The position numbers were made by a program, and so were the translations under genes. A stretch of 64,000 nt of DNA, from NCBI GenBank assembly GCA_963995525.1, contig OZ023207.1:28626873-28690872 (forward strand), in the 5' to 3' direction. Every line of letters begins with the position of its first letter. Within the stretch, counting starts at the first letter, position 1. The DNA is from Escarpia spicata. Lineage: Eukaryota; Annelida; Polychaeta; Sabellida; Siboglinidae. Shown in pieces: positions 46,726 to 58,440 of the stretch. The notes under the pieces are model-generated. The model saw nothing but the letters and a program-made list of their open reading frames with translations. It had not been told where the DNA came from and did no database searches.

Positions 46726-46890
46726 CCATTTTGGAGTTGTGTGAGGTCAGTGTGTTGCGTTGTATGAAGTGAATTCAGGTCAGTGTGTTGTGTTGTATGA
46801 CATGTTGTGTACTTCATTCAGTCATTCAGTCATTCAGTCATTCAATCATTCAGTCATGTCCTCATGTGACATAGTTAGCAGGATCCACTC
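46726..46890. repeat. Higher-order repeat, truncated third copy
   Basis: The opening block and two 33-bp units are fused directly to a short CATTCAGT array and the end block GACATAGTTAGCAGGATCCA. The spacer and most of the 33-bp array are deleted. Confidence 0.9.
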
Positions 46891-47089
46891 AGCCACTTCA
46901 TGGACTATTCTGCTGTAACTCGAGCGGTTGAGGTATGTAGTGTCCACAGCTTTGTAAGTTATATTTACCTTTGTGGGATCTTTTTCTTCCCAGGCATAGA
47001 TTGATAACAGGGCTGCGTTCAGAGTTTGGGGCGCGCCTCACCATGATGTCGCTTTTTGCCCCAGAAGTTGATTTTGCCGTTCAAAGAGA

Positions 47090-47385
47090 GCGCGCGATAG
47101 TGTAGAGGTAGCACAGCTGCCTGGCATGCCATCGCTCTGAGTTTGAAACTCGGACCGGGCAGACATGTATATTTGCTGTAAGAACCTGGGGCCAGTTCCA
47201 TAAAGTGGCTAAGAATGTTCTTAACGCTAAGATGACTGACTTAGTAAATTATGTGTTTTTTAAATATAAGCGAACATAGGAGTTTACACAAACACGTGAC
47301 GCTAAGTAATTGTGTAACTTTAAGTACGCTTCATGAAACCGGCCCCTGATTCTCAACATTGGGGACTGTGCATCCCTCGTGACTC
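47090..47385 (+). mobile_element. tRNA-derived SINE, family 2, copy 3 (split by a MITE)
   Basis: A-box-like TAGTGTAGAGG (47098-47108) and B-box-like AGTTTGAAACT (47140-47150) form the head. The body CTCAACATTGGGGACTG is found only after a 157-bp insertion at 47189-47345. Body and head otherwise match the SINEs at 20.0 and 20.7 kb. Confidence 0.82.
47189..47345. mobile_element. Harbinger-like MITE nested in the SINE
   Basis: The insertion begins GGGCCAGTTCCATAAAG and ends CTTCATGAAACCGGCCC, which are imperfect inverted repeats. The 3-bp sequence CTG flanks it on both sides (47186-47188 and 47346-47348). PIF/Harbinger elements make 3-bp target duplications, often TWA or CWG, and have GGGCC-type ends. 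At 157 bp it is non-autonomous. Removing it restores the SINE body seen in the other copies. Confidence 0.82.
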
Positions 47386-49080
47386 GGAGATCATGTTAAT
47401 GTCGGTATCCTCTCAATTTTGGAGGTAAAAGAACCATTGAGGAGGACACGCACCCTGGCAGTGACCTCACCCCCTCAGTGCCTGCACAGAAAGGTCAGCT
47501 TGGCGATAATGTTCTGAAAAAGGCTGACAGTAGTGGAATGAGACCTTATAAGGCCATAACATCGTAACCACAATATATATAAATACTATACAGATAAGTC
47601 AGTTAATAGAATGTTGCCGAGTGCTGGAAACAACTAGAACTTGAAAGTCGCCGCTGCAGTGTTTCCGAATATGGCCTCCGTATCTGGTTTTGCATTTGAT
47701 GATAATTCTTTTACTAATGGTATGATTAGTGAATTTAAGTGCTTCAGTTCTCACTCAAACGTGACAAGTTGAGATTTTAATGAAACCAAAGTGTTCCTAA
47801 TTGCAGTGGTGGCAACATTTTTGTAAAAAAATACATTTGAAACCAGTAGCATCCACTTTAAATGGCATAACATTTAACCGTTCAACTTCTGGTGGTGAAC
47901 CGCAATGGATTGCATGAATTCTGAAAGCGGCCCTGGTAGAACTTCGAAGGGACAGGTTCACAGCTCTCAGTGTCTGTGAAAGACACAAGGCTGAGTAGGC
48001 TGAACACAACTTCAACAGTTGGTAGGCTCTGTCCTCTCAATTAACAGTCCAGTGCTGTGTCTCACTTTCATTCTCTCCCTTATGGTTCTATACCTCTCGT
48101 CTCTGTAGCAGAAGAGACACATTACATAATAAACCCATTGCCAGTGGCCATTGAACATCTATGTACCGGGGGACACCTGTGAGAGTGACCTTGTTTTTAA
48201 TATCCAAATAACACATTTAATATATTCATGACTCCCAATTTAAATTTAACATTGTTGTTGTTATATACCAAAATGTATATTATTATCATTATCATTGTTA
48301 TTATACCATATTGTATAATTGGCTAAATCAAAAATGTTGTCTGCCTGCCTGCCTGCCTGCCTGCCTGTCTGCCTGCATGCTGTCATTAAGGCTCTGTAGC
48401 TCAGGGCTCTTTTAACTTAAAATCAGGACTATCTACCCAGGACACTACCCCTGGACATGTGCACACAGGGCTGTGTGGACCTGTAGCAGTGCAGTCAGTC
48501 ATTATGCAAGGAAGGAGCCATGGTAGAAATGTAAGCCTGCAGTGCCAGTGTTAACAAACCCAGGATATCGGCTGGTAATTACTATCAGTGAGTCATCAGT
48601 CTGGCTCATTCAGAGCATTAGTTGAGTTGTCAATATAAGTACACCAGCATGTGAAACACCCTGTACACTCTCTGTGTCAGGCCAGTGGCGTGTAAAAAAA
48701 AGGTTGAGTTTAACTGTCAGTGACAGGCAAGTCTTGATCAGCGGGTTCCAGCGCATCAGTGCATCTGCTTCTTTATTTCACCCTGTCAATAGATGCTAGG
48801 CCAAACACAGTCTGGGGTCTAGTCACATTGTCTGACATAGCGCAGTGAGCCAGGTGTTAAATATACATATCAACAGACAGATACAGTCAAAGAACATGGG
48901 ACAAGCAAAATGAAATCTTTTGACAATCTACAAAATCTACCTTTGATGATCACATTCTGGACCTAAGGATTCTCTGTGGGAAACAGAGATTGAATTGATA
49001 AGCCATTTAATAACACAACAATTAATAAGATGCATATTCAATGGAAAGGTCATTCCGGCTATGAGGGATTGCTGGTCACA
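47386..49080. other. Interval without a recognised gene; contains a (CTGC)n run
   Basis: A (CTGC)n tract of about nine units is at 48338-48375. Otherwise no coding region, RNA gene or repeat family is recognised in about 1.7 kb. Confidence 0.35.
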
Positions 49081-49560
49081 CAGAGGCACATGCACACAAA
49101 TGCATGCACGCACACGCACACACTCGCATGTGCACATGCACGCATGCACGCAGGCACGCATGCACACACGCATGCATAAACAATCACTCATTCATGTACT
49201 GAGTACACACATGTACACCACACATGTACATCACACATGTACATCACACATGCACACCACACATGTACACCACACATGCACGCCACACATGCACGCCACA
49301 CATGTACGCCACACATGTACACCACACATGTACACCACACATGTACACAACACATGCAGGCCACACACGTACGCCACACACGTACGCCACACATGTACAC
49401 CACACATGTACGCCACACATGTACGCCACACATGTACGCCACACATGTACACCACACATGTACACCACACATGCAAGCATACACATGCACACACACATAT
49501 AAACACGCACACATGCACGCATGCACACGACACAGACAAATATACACACATACACAGTCA
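49080..49560. repeat. 13-bp minisatellite (CATGTACACCACA)n and CA/GC-rich flanks
   Basis: About 20 copies of a 13-bp unit (49208-49472) with ACC/GCC variants sit between CACACGCATG-like low-complexity flanks. Because three units equal 13 codons, all frames on both strands stay open for 90-250 codons with His/Thr/Cys repeats. These are artefacts. Confidence 0.92.
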
Positions 49561-49569
49561 GACAGATGT

Positions 49570-49705
<136 letters not shown>

Positions 49706-49829
49706 CACATGCATGCACACATCTTGCAGTATGTGTCTGGAGATGCTGACAATAAAATCACAATTCATTAATCCGGCCTAACTATTGATGACATTTGAAG
49801 TGTACAATATATTTTTCTCAAGTCATACA

Positions 49830-50080
49830 GCTGTGGTTGATACTGGTGGATGAGGCTGGTATGCTGTGGTTATGATAGAGCTGTGGTTGTGGTAGAGCTG
49901 CGGTTGTGGTAGAGCTGCGGTTGTGGAATAGCTGCGGTTGTGGCACAGCTGCAGTTGTGGCACATCTGTGGTTATGGCAAAGCTGTGGTTGTGGCACAGA
50001 TGTGGTTGTGGCACAGCTGTGGTTGTGGCAAAGCTGTTGTTGAGGCACAGCTGCGGTTGTGGCACAGCTGTGGTTGTAGT
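49830..50080. repeat. 17-bp minisatellite
   Basis: A 17-bp unit (AGCTGTGGTTGTGGCAC) repeats about 14 times with substitutions. The 17-residue periodic minus-strand frames reflect three units. Confidence 0.9.
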
Positions 50081-50104
50081 CCTCATCCTCCATGCTGTGA
50101 GATG

Positions 50105-51360
50105 AGAATAAGATGGTTGGTTTGTCTCAATACGAGGCCATTTGCCAGTGGTGCAGCTGAATGAATGCACTGGCTGTGTACATGTCATGCATTCTTCATG
50201 TGGTGGATGGGGCTAAAGCAGGCCCTATGTGACACGAGGCCATTCAGCAGTGGTGTGGCTGAGTGAATGCACTGGTTGTGTACATGTCATGTATTCTTCA
50301 TGTGGTGGATGGGGCTAAAGCAGGCCCTATGTGACACGAGGCCATTCAGCAGTGGTGTGGCTGAGTGAATGCACTGGCTGTGTACATGTCATGCATTCTT
50401 CATGTGGTGGATGGGGTTGAAGCAGGCGCTATGTGACACGAGGCCATTCAGCAGTGGTGTGGCTGAGTGAATGCATTGGCTGTGTACATGTCATGTATTC
50501 TTCATGTGGTGGATGGGGTTGAAGCAGGCGCTATGTGACACGTGACCATTCAGCAGTGGTGTGGCTGAGTGAATGCACTGGCTGTGTACATGTCATGTAT
50601 TCTTCATGTGGTGGATGGGGCTGAAGCAGGCCCTATGTGACACGAGGCCATTCAGCAGTGGTGTGGCTGAGTGAATGCACTGGCTGTGTACATGTCATGT
50701 ATTCTTCATGTGGTGGATGGGGCTAAAGCAGGCCCTATGTGACACGAGGCCATTCAGCAGTGGTGTGGCTGAGTGATGCACTGGCTGTGTACATGTCATG
50801 TATTCTTCATGTGGTGGATGGGGCTGAAGCAGGCGCTATGTGACACGTGACCATTCAGCAGTGGTGTGGCTGAGTGATGCACTGGCTGTGTACATGTCAT
50901 GTATTCTTCATGTGGTGGATGGGGCTGAAGCAGGCGCTATGTGACACGTGACCATTCAGCAGTGGTGTGGCTGAGTGAATGCACTGGCTGTGTACATGTC
51001 ATGTATTCTTCATGTGGTGGATGGGGCTGAAGCAGGCGCTATGTGACACGTGACCATTCAGCAGTGGTGTGGCTGAGTGAATGCACTGGCTGTGTACATG
51101 TCATGTATTCTTCATGTGGTGGATGGGGCTGAAGCAGGCGCTATGTGACACGTGACCATTCAGCAGTGGTGTGGCTGAGTGAATGCACTGGCTGTGTACA
51201 TGTCATGTATTCTTCATGTGGTGGATGGGGTTGAAGCAGGCGCTATGTGACACGTGGCCATTCAGCAGTGGTGTGGCTGAGTGAATGCACTGGCTGTGTA
51301 CATGTCATGTATTCTTCATGTGGTGGATGGGGCTGAAGCAGGCGCTATGTGACACGTGGC
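50105..51360 (+). repeat. 102-bp satellite derived from a LINE C-terminus (about 12 copies)
   Basis: A 102-bp unit (AGGCCATTCAGCAGTGGTGT through TCTTCATGTGGTGGATGGGG to GCTATGTGACACG) repeats about 12 times. One plus-strand frame of each unit reads WMGLKQALCDT, the ending of the D-R-x-x-W-x-x-x-V-x-A-L-C-x-T motif of LINE C-termini. The array ends in a palindrome whose far arm belongs to a minus-strand LINE with VQALCHT at the same place. Confidence 0.85.
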
Positions 51361-51494
51361 ATACATGGCATCTGTAAGACATAACCGTAAGTAATAATTA
51401 TTTCATACCTGAGGCCCTCTAAGGTATGACATAATTATTACTTAAGGTTATGGCTTACAGATGCCATGTATGTCATGTGTGACATAGGGCCTGC
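51338..51494. repeat. Palindrome with 73-bp arms
   Basis: The left arm 51338-51410 and right arm 51422-51494 are reverse complements with 7 mismatches in 73 positions and no gaps, around an 11-base centre (GAGGCCCTCTA). The left arm's outer 20 bases are satellite sequence. The right arm's outer bases are the 3' coding end of a minus-strand LINE. Confidence 0.93.
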
Positions 51495-51840
51495 ACAGAA
51501 GTCCACCAGTCCGCCCTGTCAGCCGCCCTCCGTGCTGCTGCTGCCCAGGATTTCCACCCAAATGCATCCCGTTCTTTCTCTACCATTCATAGCCACGTCT
51601 CTTTTGGTTTTCCGATCGATGTCTTCCCCACATTCATCACTCTATGGCAGTCATTTGTACTCCCGAATCGAAGGATATGGCCAATAACACTCCATTGCCT
51701 TGCATTGATGGTGGTGTTTTCATACAGTTTTTCATTTGAAATTGTTTTTGGCCAGAATATATGTAACATTTTACGCAAATGTATTGACCCTTTGCCCATC
51801 AGTTTGAAATAATTATATTGCAGATCTATGTACATTCGAG
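51480..51840 (-). pseudogene. LINE ORF2 C-terminal tail, minus strand
   Basis: Read on the minus strand from 51840: KTISNEKLYENTTINARQWS, VIGHILRFGSTN, GKPKETW, then after a frameshift AAAARRAADRADWWTSVQAL and CHT. The order of a G-H-I-L-R motif, a (R/K)G(R/K)PKxTW motif and an ADRxxWxxxVQALC end is that of LINE ORF2 C-termini. No RT domain remains. Confidence 0.8.
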
Positions 51841-52446
51841 GCTATATTTGGCGGAGATAGATCGTAGAAATTGGCGGTGCAGAAAAGTTGATAAACAAGT
51901 GGAATTACTGATTGATAAGTATTATTCTTGCCTTAATATCATTCATAAATTTCCAATAAACATATATTGAGTAGCAGTTGTGCTTAAAGTTAGTTAGTTA
52001 AAGTATTTTAGAACACCTTAGTATAGTGAGTGATAATAGGGTAACTCACTTAGGCGGCTTATCCTTCGATAAGATGTAAACAAGATTTAACAAACCTGAT
52101 TATGTGGTAGAATATATAGGAGATAAAGTAACAACCATCAAACTACTTACATAAGATAATATCTGTGTAAGCCAGTACTTGCTAGATATTTTGATTAGGT
52201 AGCATTGTTATTAAAATTAAGCAAGGGCGATAGTCGGGCGGCGTAACCTAAATAAATAAAGCAGCCTAACGTAACGTAATTGATTGTGTTTAAATTAGGT
52301 CACTACCGGTAATGTTAGCGTTCGTGTTAGGATAAATAGTCGGGTGTGTAATTGAAATTTGGAACCTAAAGTGTGCTGTAGTACACAGGAAACAGTCTTT
52401 ATAAAGACTAAGTTAGTTAAGTTATTAAATAAATTCTGATCGGGAT

Positions 52447-53669
52447 ATGGCGCCTTGCAAGCGGCAAGTCAAGGCAAAGCGACACTTGGTGTGCGATCAC
52501 TGCCAACAGCTGGGTAGACTTTGCATTGTCCGGCTGTGGGAAGTCATGGGCAGAAACCATGGAGGAAGGATTCACCTTTCAGAGCATTGAGTGTTGGAAG
52601 GTGGAGTGTCTGCAGAAGGAGATAGTTAGGTTGACAGATATTGTGAAGGGAATGGAGATGGGAATTAGCAAGGAGGCAGGTCGAATGGAGAGAGACGACA
52701 GGGAGAGAGGCGAGAATACTGCAAGACTGAAGGAGAATAGCAGTGGCAAGAAAACTGAGGAAAGGAGATTGAGAGGAAGGAAGGTGATTGGAGGGGAAGA
52801 AATTGGAAAATCGACAACAGAAAACGTGACAAGCGTGAAGGAGACAGGGAAGAAAGTGACCGTAGACAAGGAGGGAGGGAAGATGGGACGGGAGAGGAGA
52901 AAGGAAAATGAGATGGGACGAAAGAAGAAGGAACGAAAGGAAGTGAGAGCAAATGTGACAGAAGTGAAGTCGACAAAAGGGACGCTGAAAGGAGGAAAGG
53001 TGACAAGAGAAAAAGCGACAGGAAAGAATGGATCGGAAGAGAATGTGACAGGAGAGAAGACGGCAGGGGGGAAAGACAAAAACCAGACAGATGCAAACCG
53101 AAGAAGGAGCTATTCTAAGGCAGTGATTGAGGGGGCAATGAGGAAAGAGAGGGTGTTTATGGGTGACTCCATTATGAGAAAGACGGACAAGACACTGAGC
53201 GAGGGGAAGGACGTCGTTGTTTGTTTACTGGGGGCTAGGATTGAACATGTAACTGACAGGGTAGAGAAGGTATTGGGACATGGCAAGGGGGGGTTCTATA
53301 CTGGTACATGTAGGAACAAATAATGCAGACAGGGAGGGAACAACTACGACAGTACAGAAGTATAGACAGTTAGTGAGGAAGCTAAAGAAGACCAGAGTTG
53401 AACAGGTTATTTTGTCAGGAATTTTGCCAGTAATGGGAGGAAGGGGGGCAACGTATAGAAACTGCAAGAGGATGGCGATCAACGCACTAGTTGAACAGAT
53501 TTGTGAAGAAGAGGGGGTGGGATTCACAGATTTATGGGGATACTTTGTTGGGAGGGAAGATATGTACATGAGAGATGGCCTCTATCTTAGTGGAAAGGGG
53601 GAAGCAGTTTTCTCAGAGAACCTGCTGCGATCTGTTGACAGTGGGACAGGTTGCATCTATTTAAACTAG
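52447..53669 (+). pseudogene. CR1 ORF1: PHD-like zinc finger and SGNH esterase
   Basis: From the ATG at 52447 the N-terminus reads LVCDHCQQLGRL. After a frameshift come GCGKSWAETMEEGFTFQSIE and CWKVEC, together resembling the PHD-like finger of CR1 ORF1. A long lysine/glutamate-rich stretch follows (to about 53090). The esterase domain starts with VFMGDSIMRKTD (Ser nucleophile block), then LVHVGTNNAD (the GxN block), ILPVMGGRGATYRN, and DGLYLSGKG, where a DxxH motif would be expected. The usual catalytic His is Tyr here. A G-run at 53286-53292 shifts the frame inside the domain. Esterase and PHD domains in CR1 ORF1 are established knowledge. Confidence 0.85.
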
Positions 53670-54677
53670 ATTCGCAGGGGGGACTCACAGAAAAGCCTGA
53701 AAATGGAGGCATAGAAAAAGACAGCACAAATAAATCAGCAAATAACAGTCTGGAAAACTCTTTTGAAGCTGCATATAAATGTGTTTGTTTAAATGCAAAG
53801 AGTATAGTAAACAAAAGAAAAAAACTAAATATTATGGTAGAAGATATTGACCCTCATATAATAGGTATAACTGAGTCCTGGACCACCACCGATATATCAG
53901 ATGCTGAATTGGGACTGACAGGATATGTAATGTTTAGAAAAAACATAATAGGAAGAAAGGGAGGTGGAGTATTTTATATATTAAAGAACCTATTCAGGCT
54001 TATGAAATAAAATTAGAAAGAGAAGCAGATTGCGAAGAAGCTGTTTGGTGTAACATAGTTACAGTTGGGTTAGTTTATCGAAGTCCAAACATAAGCATAG
54101 AAGAGAATGAAACAATACAAAACGCTATAAGGAAGTAAGCAAACGAGACTGTGTTATTATGGAGGATTTTAACCACGGGCATATACAATGGAAATCTATA
54201 CAGAGTATGGGGAGTGAGGACCACACGTTTTTAGTTTTAGTTCAAGATACATTCCTTTCTCAACATGTGCTAGAACCAACCAGGGGTGAGAATGTGTTAG
54301 ATATAGTTTTGTCCTCACAGAAGGAATTAGTTGACAATGTCAAGATATGTGAGCCACTGGGGAGTAGCGATCACAACCAGATACATTTTACCATCAAAGT
54401 AAAATCAGAAAGGAATAGTAAAAAGCAGTATAGGAGAAATTTCCACAAAGGAAGGTATAAGGACATGAGGATATATTTAGCAAAGATAGACTGGAATAAC
54501 ACACTGAAAAATAAGACGGCAACAGAATGCTGGAATATATTAAAGAGTGAAATTAAGTGCATAGTCGATAAATTTGTACCCTTCAAAAAACAAGGAAAAC
54601 GGTCCAAAAAGAAACACTTATCGAAAGACGCCATTAGAAAAATTAAGTACAAACAAATGATGTGGAAGTCATATTGA
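53651..54677 (+). pseudogene. CR1 ORF2 endonuclease domain
   Basis: Its first stretch (53651-54010) carries CLNAKSIVNKRKKL and IIGITESWTTTDI. The frame then shifts after RKGGGVFYI, and one nucleotide-scale defect near 54130 separates the next part. The second stretch (54159-54677) has the expected GDFN motif changed to MEDFNHGHIQW, then LSQHVLEPTRGENVLDIVLS and SSDHNQIHF, the terminal Asp-His motif. A TGA at 54675 interrupts the basic linker. Confidence 0.87.
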
Positions 54678-56640
54678 TGTACTGGAAATGATGAAGATTA
54701 TAACAGTTATAAAGAAGCACTTAACCAAGCTACAGCTGAAATTAGAAATTCAAAGAGAAGCTATGAACAACAATTAGCTAGTAATATAAAACATGACAGC
54801 AAGAGTTTTTATGCGAATGTTCGAAGCAAACAGAAAGTTCAAGATAAAGTTGGTCCTCTAGAAGATAGTGCTGGAAATATAATATCAGAGGGATTCTTAA
54901 TGGCAGAAGACCTGAATGAGTACTTTAGTTCAGTGTTTACCAGGGAAGATATTAGTTCACTGCCAGTACCAGAGGCTAAGTTCAAGGGGGCAGATTCAGA
55001 TTATTTAGGACAATTAATTGTAACCCCGGAAATGGTAGCCAAGAAAATAAGGGCTATGAAGGATAATAAATCACCTGGAGTGGATGGTATTCCACCCAAA
55101 CTACTATTGGAAATTGTAGAATAAATTAGCATACCGCTTGCAACAGTGTTCAACTTGTCATTAGAAGAGGGAGTGGTTCCTTTAGAATGGAAAGAAGCAA
55201 ATATTATACCGTTATTCAAAAAAGGTTCGAGAAACAAGTCAGAGAACTATAGACCAGTGAGTTTAACATCAGTGATTTGTAAGTTGTTAGAAAGACTAAT
55301 TAAAGATCACATGGTGGTTTTTCTTGTTAAACAAAACTTGATAAACCCATCTCTACATTGTTTTATTAAAACGAGGTCATGCTTAACAAATATGTTATGT
55401 TTTTTGGAAGACATCACTAAGTGGGTAGATGAGGGATCACCAGTAGATATCGTCTACTTAGATTTTCAAAAAGCTTTCGAGAAAGTACCACATCAAAGAT
55501 TACTTCTTAAACTAAAGGCCCATGGCATAGGAAATGGTATAATAAACTGGATAGAACAATGGCTGATTGACAGAAGACAACGTGTAGTAGTTGATGGGGA
55601 GGCTTCAAACTGGAAATCGGTATTGAGTGGGGTACCACAGGGATCAGTATTAGGTCATATATTATTCTTAATATATATCAACGATTTGGATGATGAAATA
55701 ACAAGCAAGGTGTTGAAATTTGCGGATGATACAAAAGTGTTTAGAAGGATTAAAAGTGATGGAGATAGACAGCATTTACAAGATGATCTTGACAGGTTGA
55801 TCAAATGGTCTGAAAAGTGGCAAATGCTGTTCAATTTTGGGAAATGTAAATGCCTCCACACAGGACATGGGAACGAAGAAGTAGAATATACAATGGGGGG
55901 TACTGTACTAAGTACTACTGTAAAAGAAAAGGACTTTAGGTTAACCATTAGTGCTGATATGAAGGTTTCAGAGCAGTGCGGAATTGCAGCTTCAAAGGGA
56001 AATCAAATCCTTGGATTAATTAGGCGAAACATAACGTATAAGGAAAAAGAGCTAATAATACCGCTGTACAAAACAATAGTTAGGCCTCATTTAGAATATT
56101 GTATTCAAGCGTGGAGGCCATATCGCAGGAAGGACATAGATATGCTAGAAAGAGTGCAGAGGAGAGCAACTAAAATGATACCAAAACTGAGGAATCTTAG
56201 TAACGAAATACGCCTAAAAATGCGGTTTAATAACACTAGAGACCATCAGATTGAGAGGAGATCAGTTAGAAGTGTTTAAAATATTGAAGGGTTATGAAAA
56301 TATTGATAGAAATATTTTTTTCTCAGTTAAGAAAGATAGAAGGACTAGAGGACATGAACTTGCTTTAGCAAAGGAGCAGAGTAGATTGGATATTAGAAAG
56401 TTTTCATTTTCACAAAGGACTGTAAATGAATGGAACAGATTACCTGCTGATTGTGTGGGTGCTAGTAGCGTGAATATGTTTAAAAATAAAAATCGACACA
56501 TATCTCAGACGGGCGGGATACACATAGATAAAAGGGTCGGACTCTCGATAAGCCAAATGGCTTCCTTGTCCACCTGCCACCTAGAGTTAATTCTATGGGT
56601 GGCAATCTTGTTAAATCTACACTGTATAATGGTGATTTTT
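54678..56640 (+). pseudogene. CR1 ORF2 reverse transcriptase and tail
   Basis: The linker and RT N-terminus run to a TAA at 55122-55124 (Gln in the satellite copies). The RT then continues open from 55146 to 56279: NYRPVSLTSV, YLDFQKAFEKVPH, SGVPQGSVLGHILF (Pro to His), KFADDTKVF, and EYCIQAWRPYRRKDIDMLERV with the Trp retained. The tail is frameshifted near 56220-56250 and ends with TVNEWNRLPADCV. Core catalytic aspartates are present. Confidence 0.92.
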
Positions 56641-56689
56641 GCCGTCTTTTGCCCTGAAATCTGGGGTAAGGCTGGCCTCGGTATTGGTC

Positions 56690-56985
56690 CTTGATATTTG
56701 TTTTCATCCTTCTGTCACTTGTCACACTGTCACCTTCTCCACCCACCTCCACCCACCTCCATCCACCCCTTCCCAATCCCGTCTAATCTCTCCCCACTCG
56801 TGGTCTTCCCCTTGTTGTATCTTCCACTCCCAGTTCCACTCTCTTCCTTAGCCATTCCCAAATTCATTCCACATGTCCAGCCCACCATAACTTACTCCAC
56901 CTTAGTGATGTCTTTGCCCTGCAAATATCCACACATCTAATACAGGGCAGGAAGTAATGCATCAAATACCACACTGTAGACTAAT
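56690..56985 (-). pseudogene. LINE ORF2 C-terminal tail, minus strand, second family
   Basis: The minus strand reads, across one or two frame changes, MCGYLQGKDITKVE, then KLWWAGHVERMNLGMAKERV and TTRGRPRVGRD. The order DI-x-x-V-E / W-x-G-H-V-x-R-M / R-G-R-P-R is that of LINE C-terminal tails. No catalytic part is present. The pyrimidine-rich plus strand (CCACCTCCACCCACCTCC) is its reverse face. Confidence 0.6.
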
Positions 56986-57535
56986 TGCAGACAGTTGTCT
57001 CTGGCTTATGTTGGTCTTAACATCTGGAAAGATATTTATTACAAATAACTATCTATATAATTGTACATCTCTTCATAATATTATGTTCAAACAAAGGACC
57101 AAGCATCTAATTCTTCACAACTAATAAAAATATTGTAGTTTCTGCTTTAGTGTATTTTTTCCATGTTATGATGCACCCGGTAATCAGTATTATGATATTC
57201 TTATGATGCGCTATTATATAGTTAGTTAGTTTGTCATGAAGATGTATTATGTTTTATTACAACATGAATAAGGAACATGTTTCCTATTACGTACTACGTC
57301 TGTACTGTACTGAACAAGATGTAACAAGATTACTATTACAGGTCGTCACCAGTTCCCTCCTGTACCAATTTTTTGCACCAACCTCTTCCATCAGCTCCTC
57401 ACAAACTTTCACTTCATCTGGCCGTGTTTTGTGGTATCTAGGCCATGTAGATATGCAGTTTAAAGGAGATTAATAGGTAGATATCTGGAAATCCAATTTT
57501 GATAAGATTATTTTTTAAATATGTAGATTACATTA
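56986..57535. other. Interval without a recognised gene
   Basis: No coding region with a recognisable domain and no repeat structure. Confidence 0.3.
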
Positions 57536-57544
57536 GTGAAGGGG

Positions 57545-57802
57545 CACATGACTCAAGTGACAGTGTATGACTCCAGCAACACAGCATGACTCAAGTGACA
57601 GTGTATGACTCCAGCAGCACAGCATGACTCAAATAACCCAGTATGACTCAAATGGCAAGGTATGACTCAAGTCACAAAATATGACTGAAGTTACACGGTA
57701 TGACCCAAGTGACACCATATAACTAAAGTGACACACTATGACTTAAATAACATGATATGACTCAAATAACATGATATGACTCAAATAACATGATATGACT
57801 CA
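57545..57802. repeat. Degenerate 19-20-bp repeat
   Basis: Imperfect repeats of the type TATGACTCAAGTGACACAG, with the last three units (ATGATATGACTCAAATAAC) nearly identical. Confidence 0.85.
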
Positions 57803-58077
57803 GACAGTCATGTCAGTGGATGTTGAGATCTAATTATCGTAAACCAGTGTTGATATGAATATGACCCTGCGTTGATATCTGAATATGACCAAGTGTTGAT
57901 GACTAGTAAATGGCGGAATAACAGTACACTCAATCCTGATTGACTGCGTTAGAGGACCATTAATTATAGGGCAGCTACAAAGACACACTTTGCGAACGTC
58001 TCCGAATGCACAACGAGTTCGTTGATTTCAAATGAAGTTCTGCTGACATTATACTGTATATGCTAACGTACTTTGTG

Positions 58078-58192
58078 AGTGTATGTGCGTGTGTGAGTGT
58101 GTGTGTGGGTGTGTGTGTGTTTTTGTGTGCGTGTGCGTGTGTGCGTGTGTGTTTGTCTTTATGTTTGCGTGGGCGCGTGCGTGCGTGCATGC
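58078..58192. repeat. Interrupted (GT)n tract
   Basis: GT-rich alternating sequence with interruptions (GTGTGTGAGTGTGTGTGTGG and similar). The apparent Cys/Val-rich open frame is an artefact. Confidence 0.9.
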
Positions 58193-58440
58193 TTGTAGTT
58201 TAGCCTTAATCACTAATTACTTAATTACTAGTGCAGGATCCCTCGGAAGTAAAGTAGCGCCTTTACTTGTTTTAAAATTCCCCACAGGTTATGGATATCT
58301 TGATCGGTTTCAAGGTTTATGCCGGAAGCTAGACAGACATAAATCATTTGTAATATAAAACGTAACTTATAGCAATTAACAAACGCGCGGCGCGCACGTC
58401 GAAAATGCTAAAATTTACATGATAACAAACGTATTGTTGC

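Larger units (their letters stand above)
51845..56620 (+). mobile_element. CR1 LINE with esterase ORF1, most complete copy
   Basis: Putative 5' UTR (about 51845-52446), ORF1 with zinc-finger-like and SGNH-esterase parts, ORF2 with endonuclease and RT, and a 3' end in CTTGTTAAAT (about 56610). It is the same family as the two fragments trapped in the 86-bp satellite. Several frameshifts and stops make it defective, but its Trp codon at the site of the satellite copies' shared stop is intact. The exact 5' end cannot be set. Confidence 0.88.

Noticed and set aside
52579..53096. Serine/phenylalanine-rich proteins on the minus strand
   Set aside because: They are the antisense shadow of the lysine/glutamate-rich part of the CR1 ORF1.
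56639..56940. Proline/serine-rich plus-strand frames
   Set aside because: They are the reverse face of a minus-strand LINE tail with GHVERM and RGRPR motifs.
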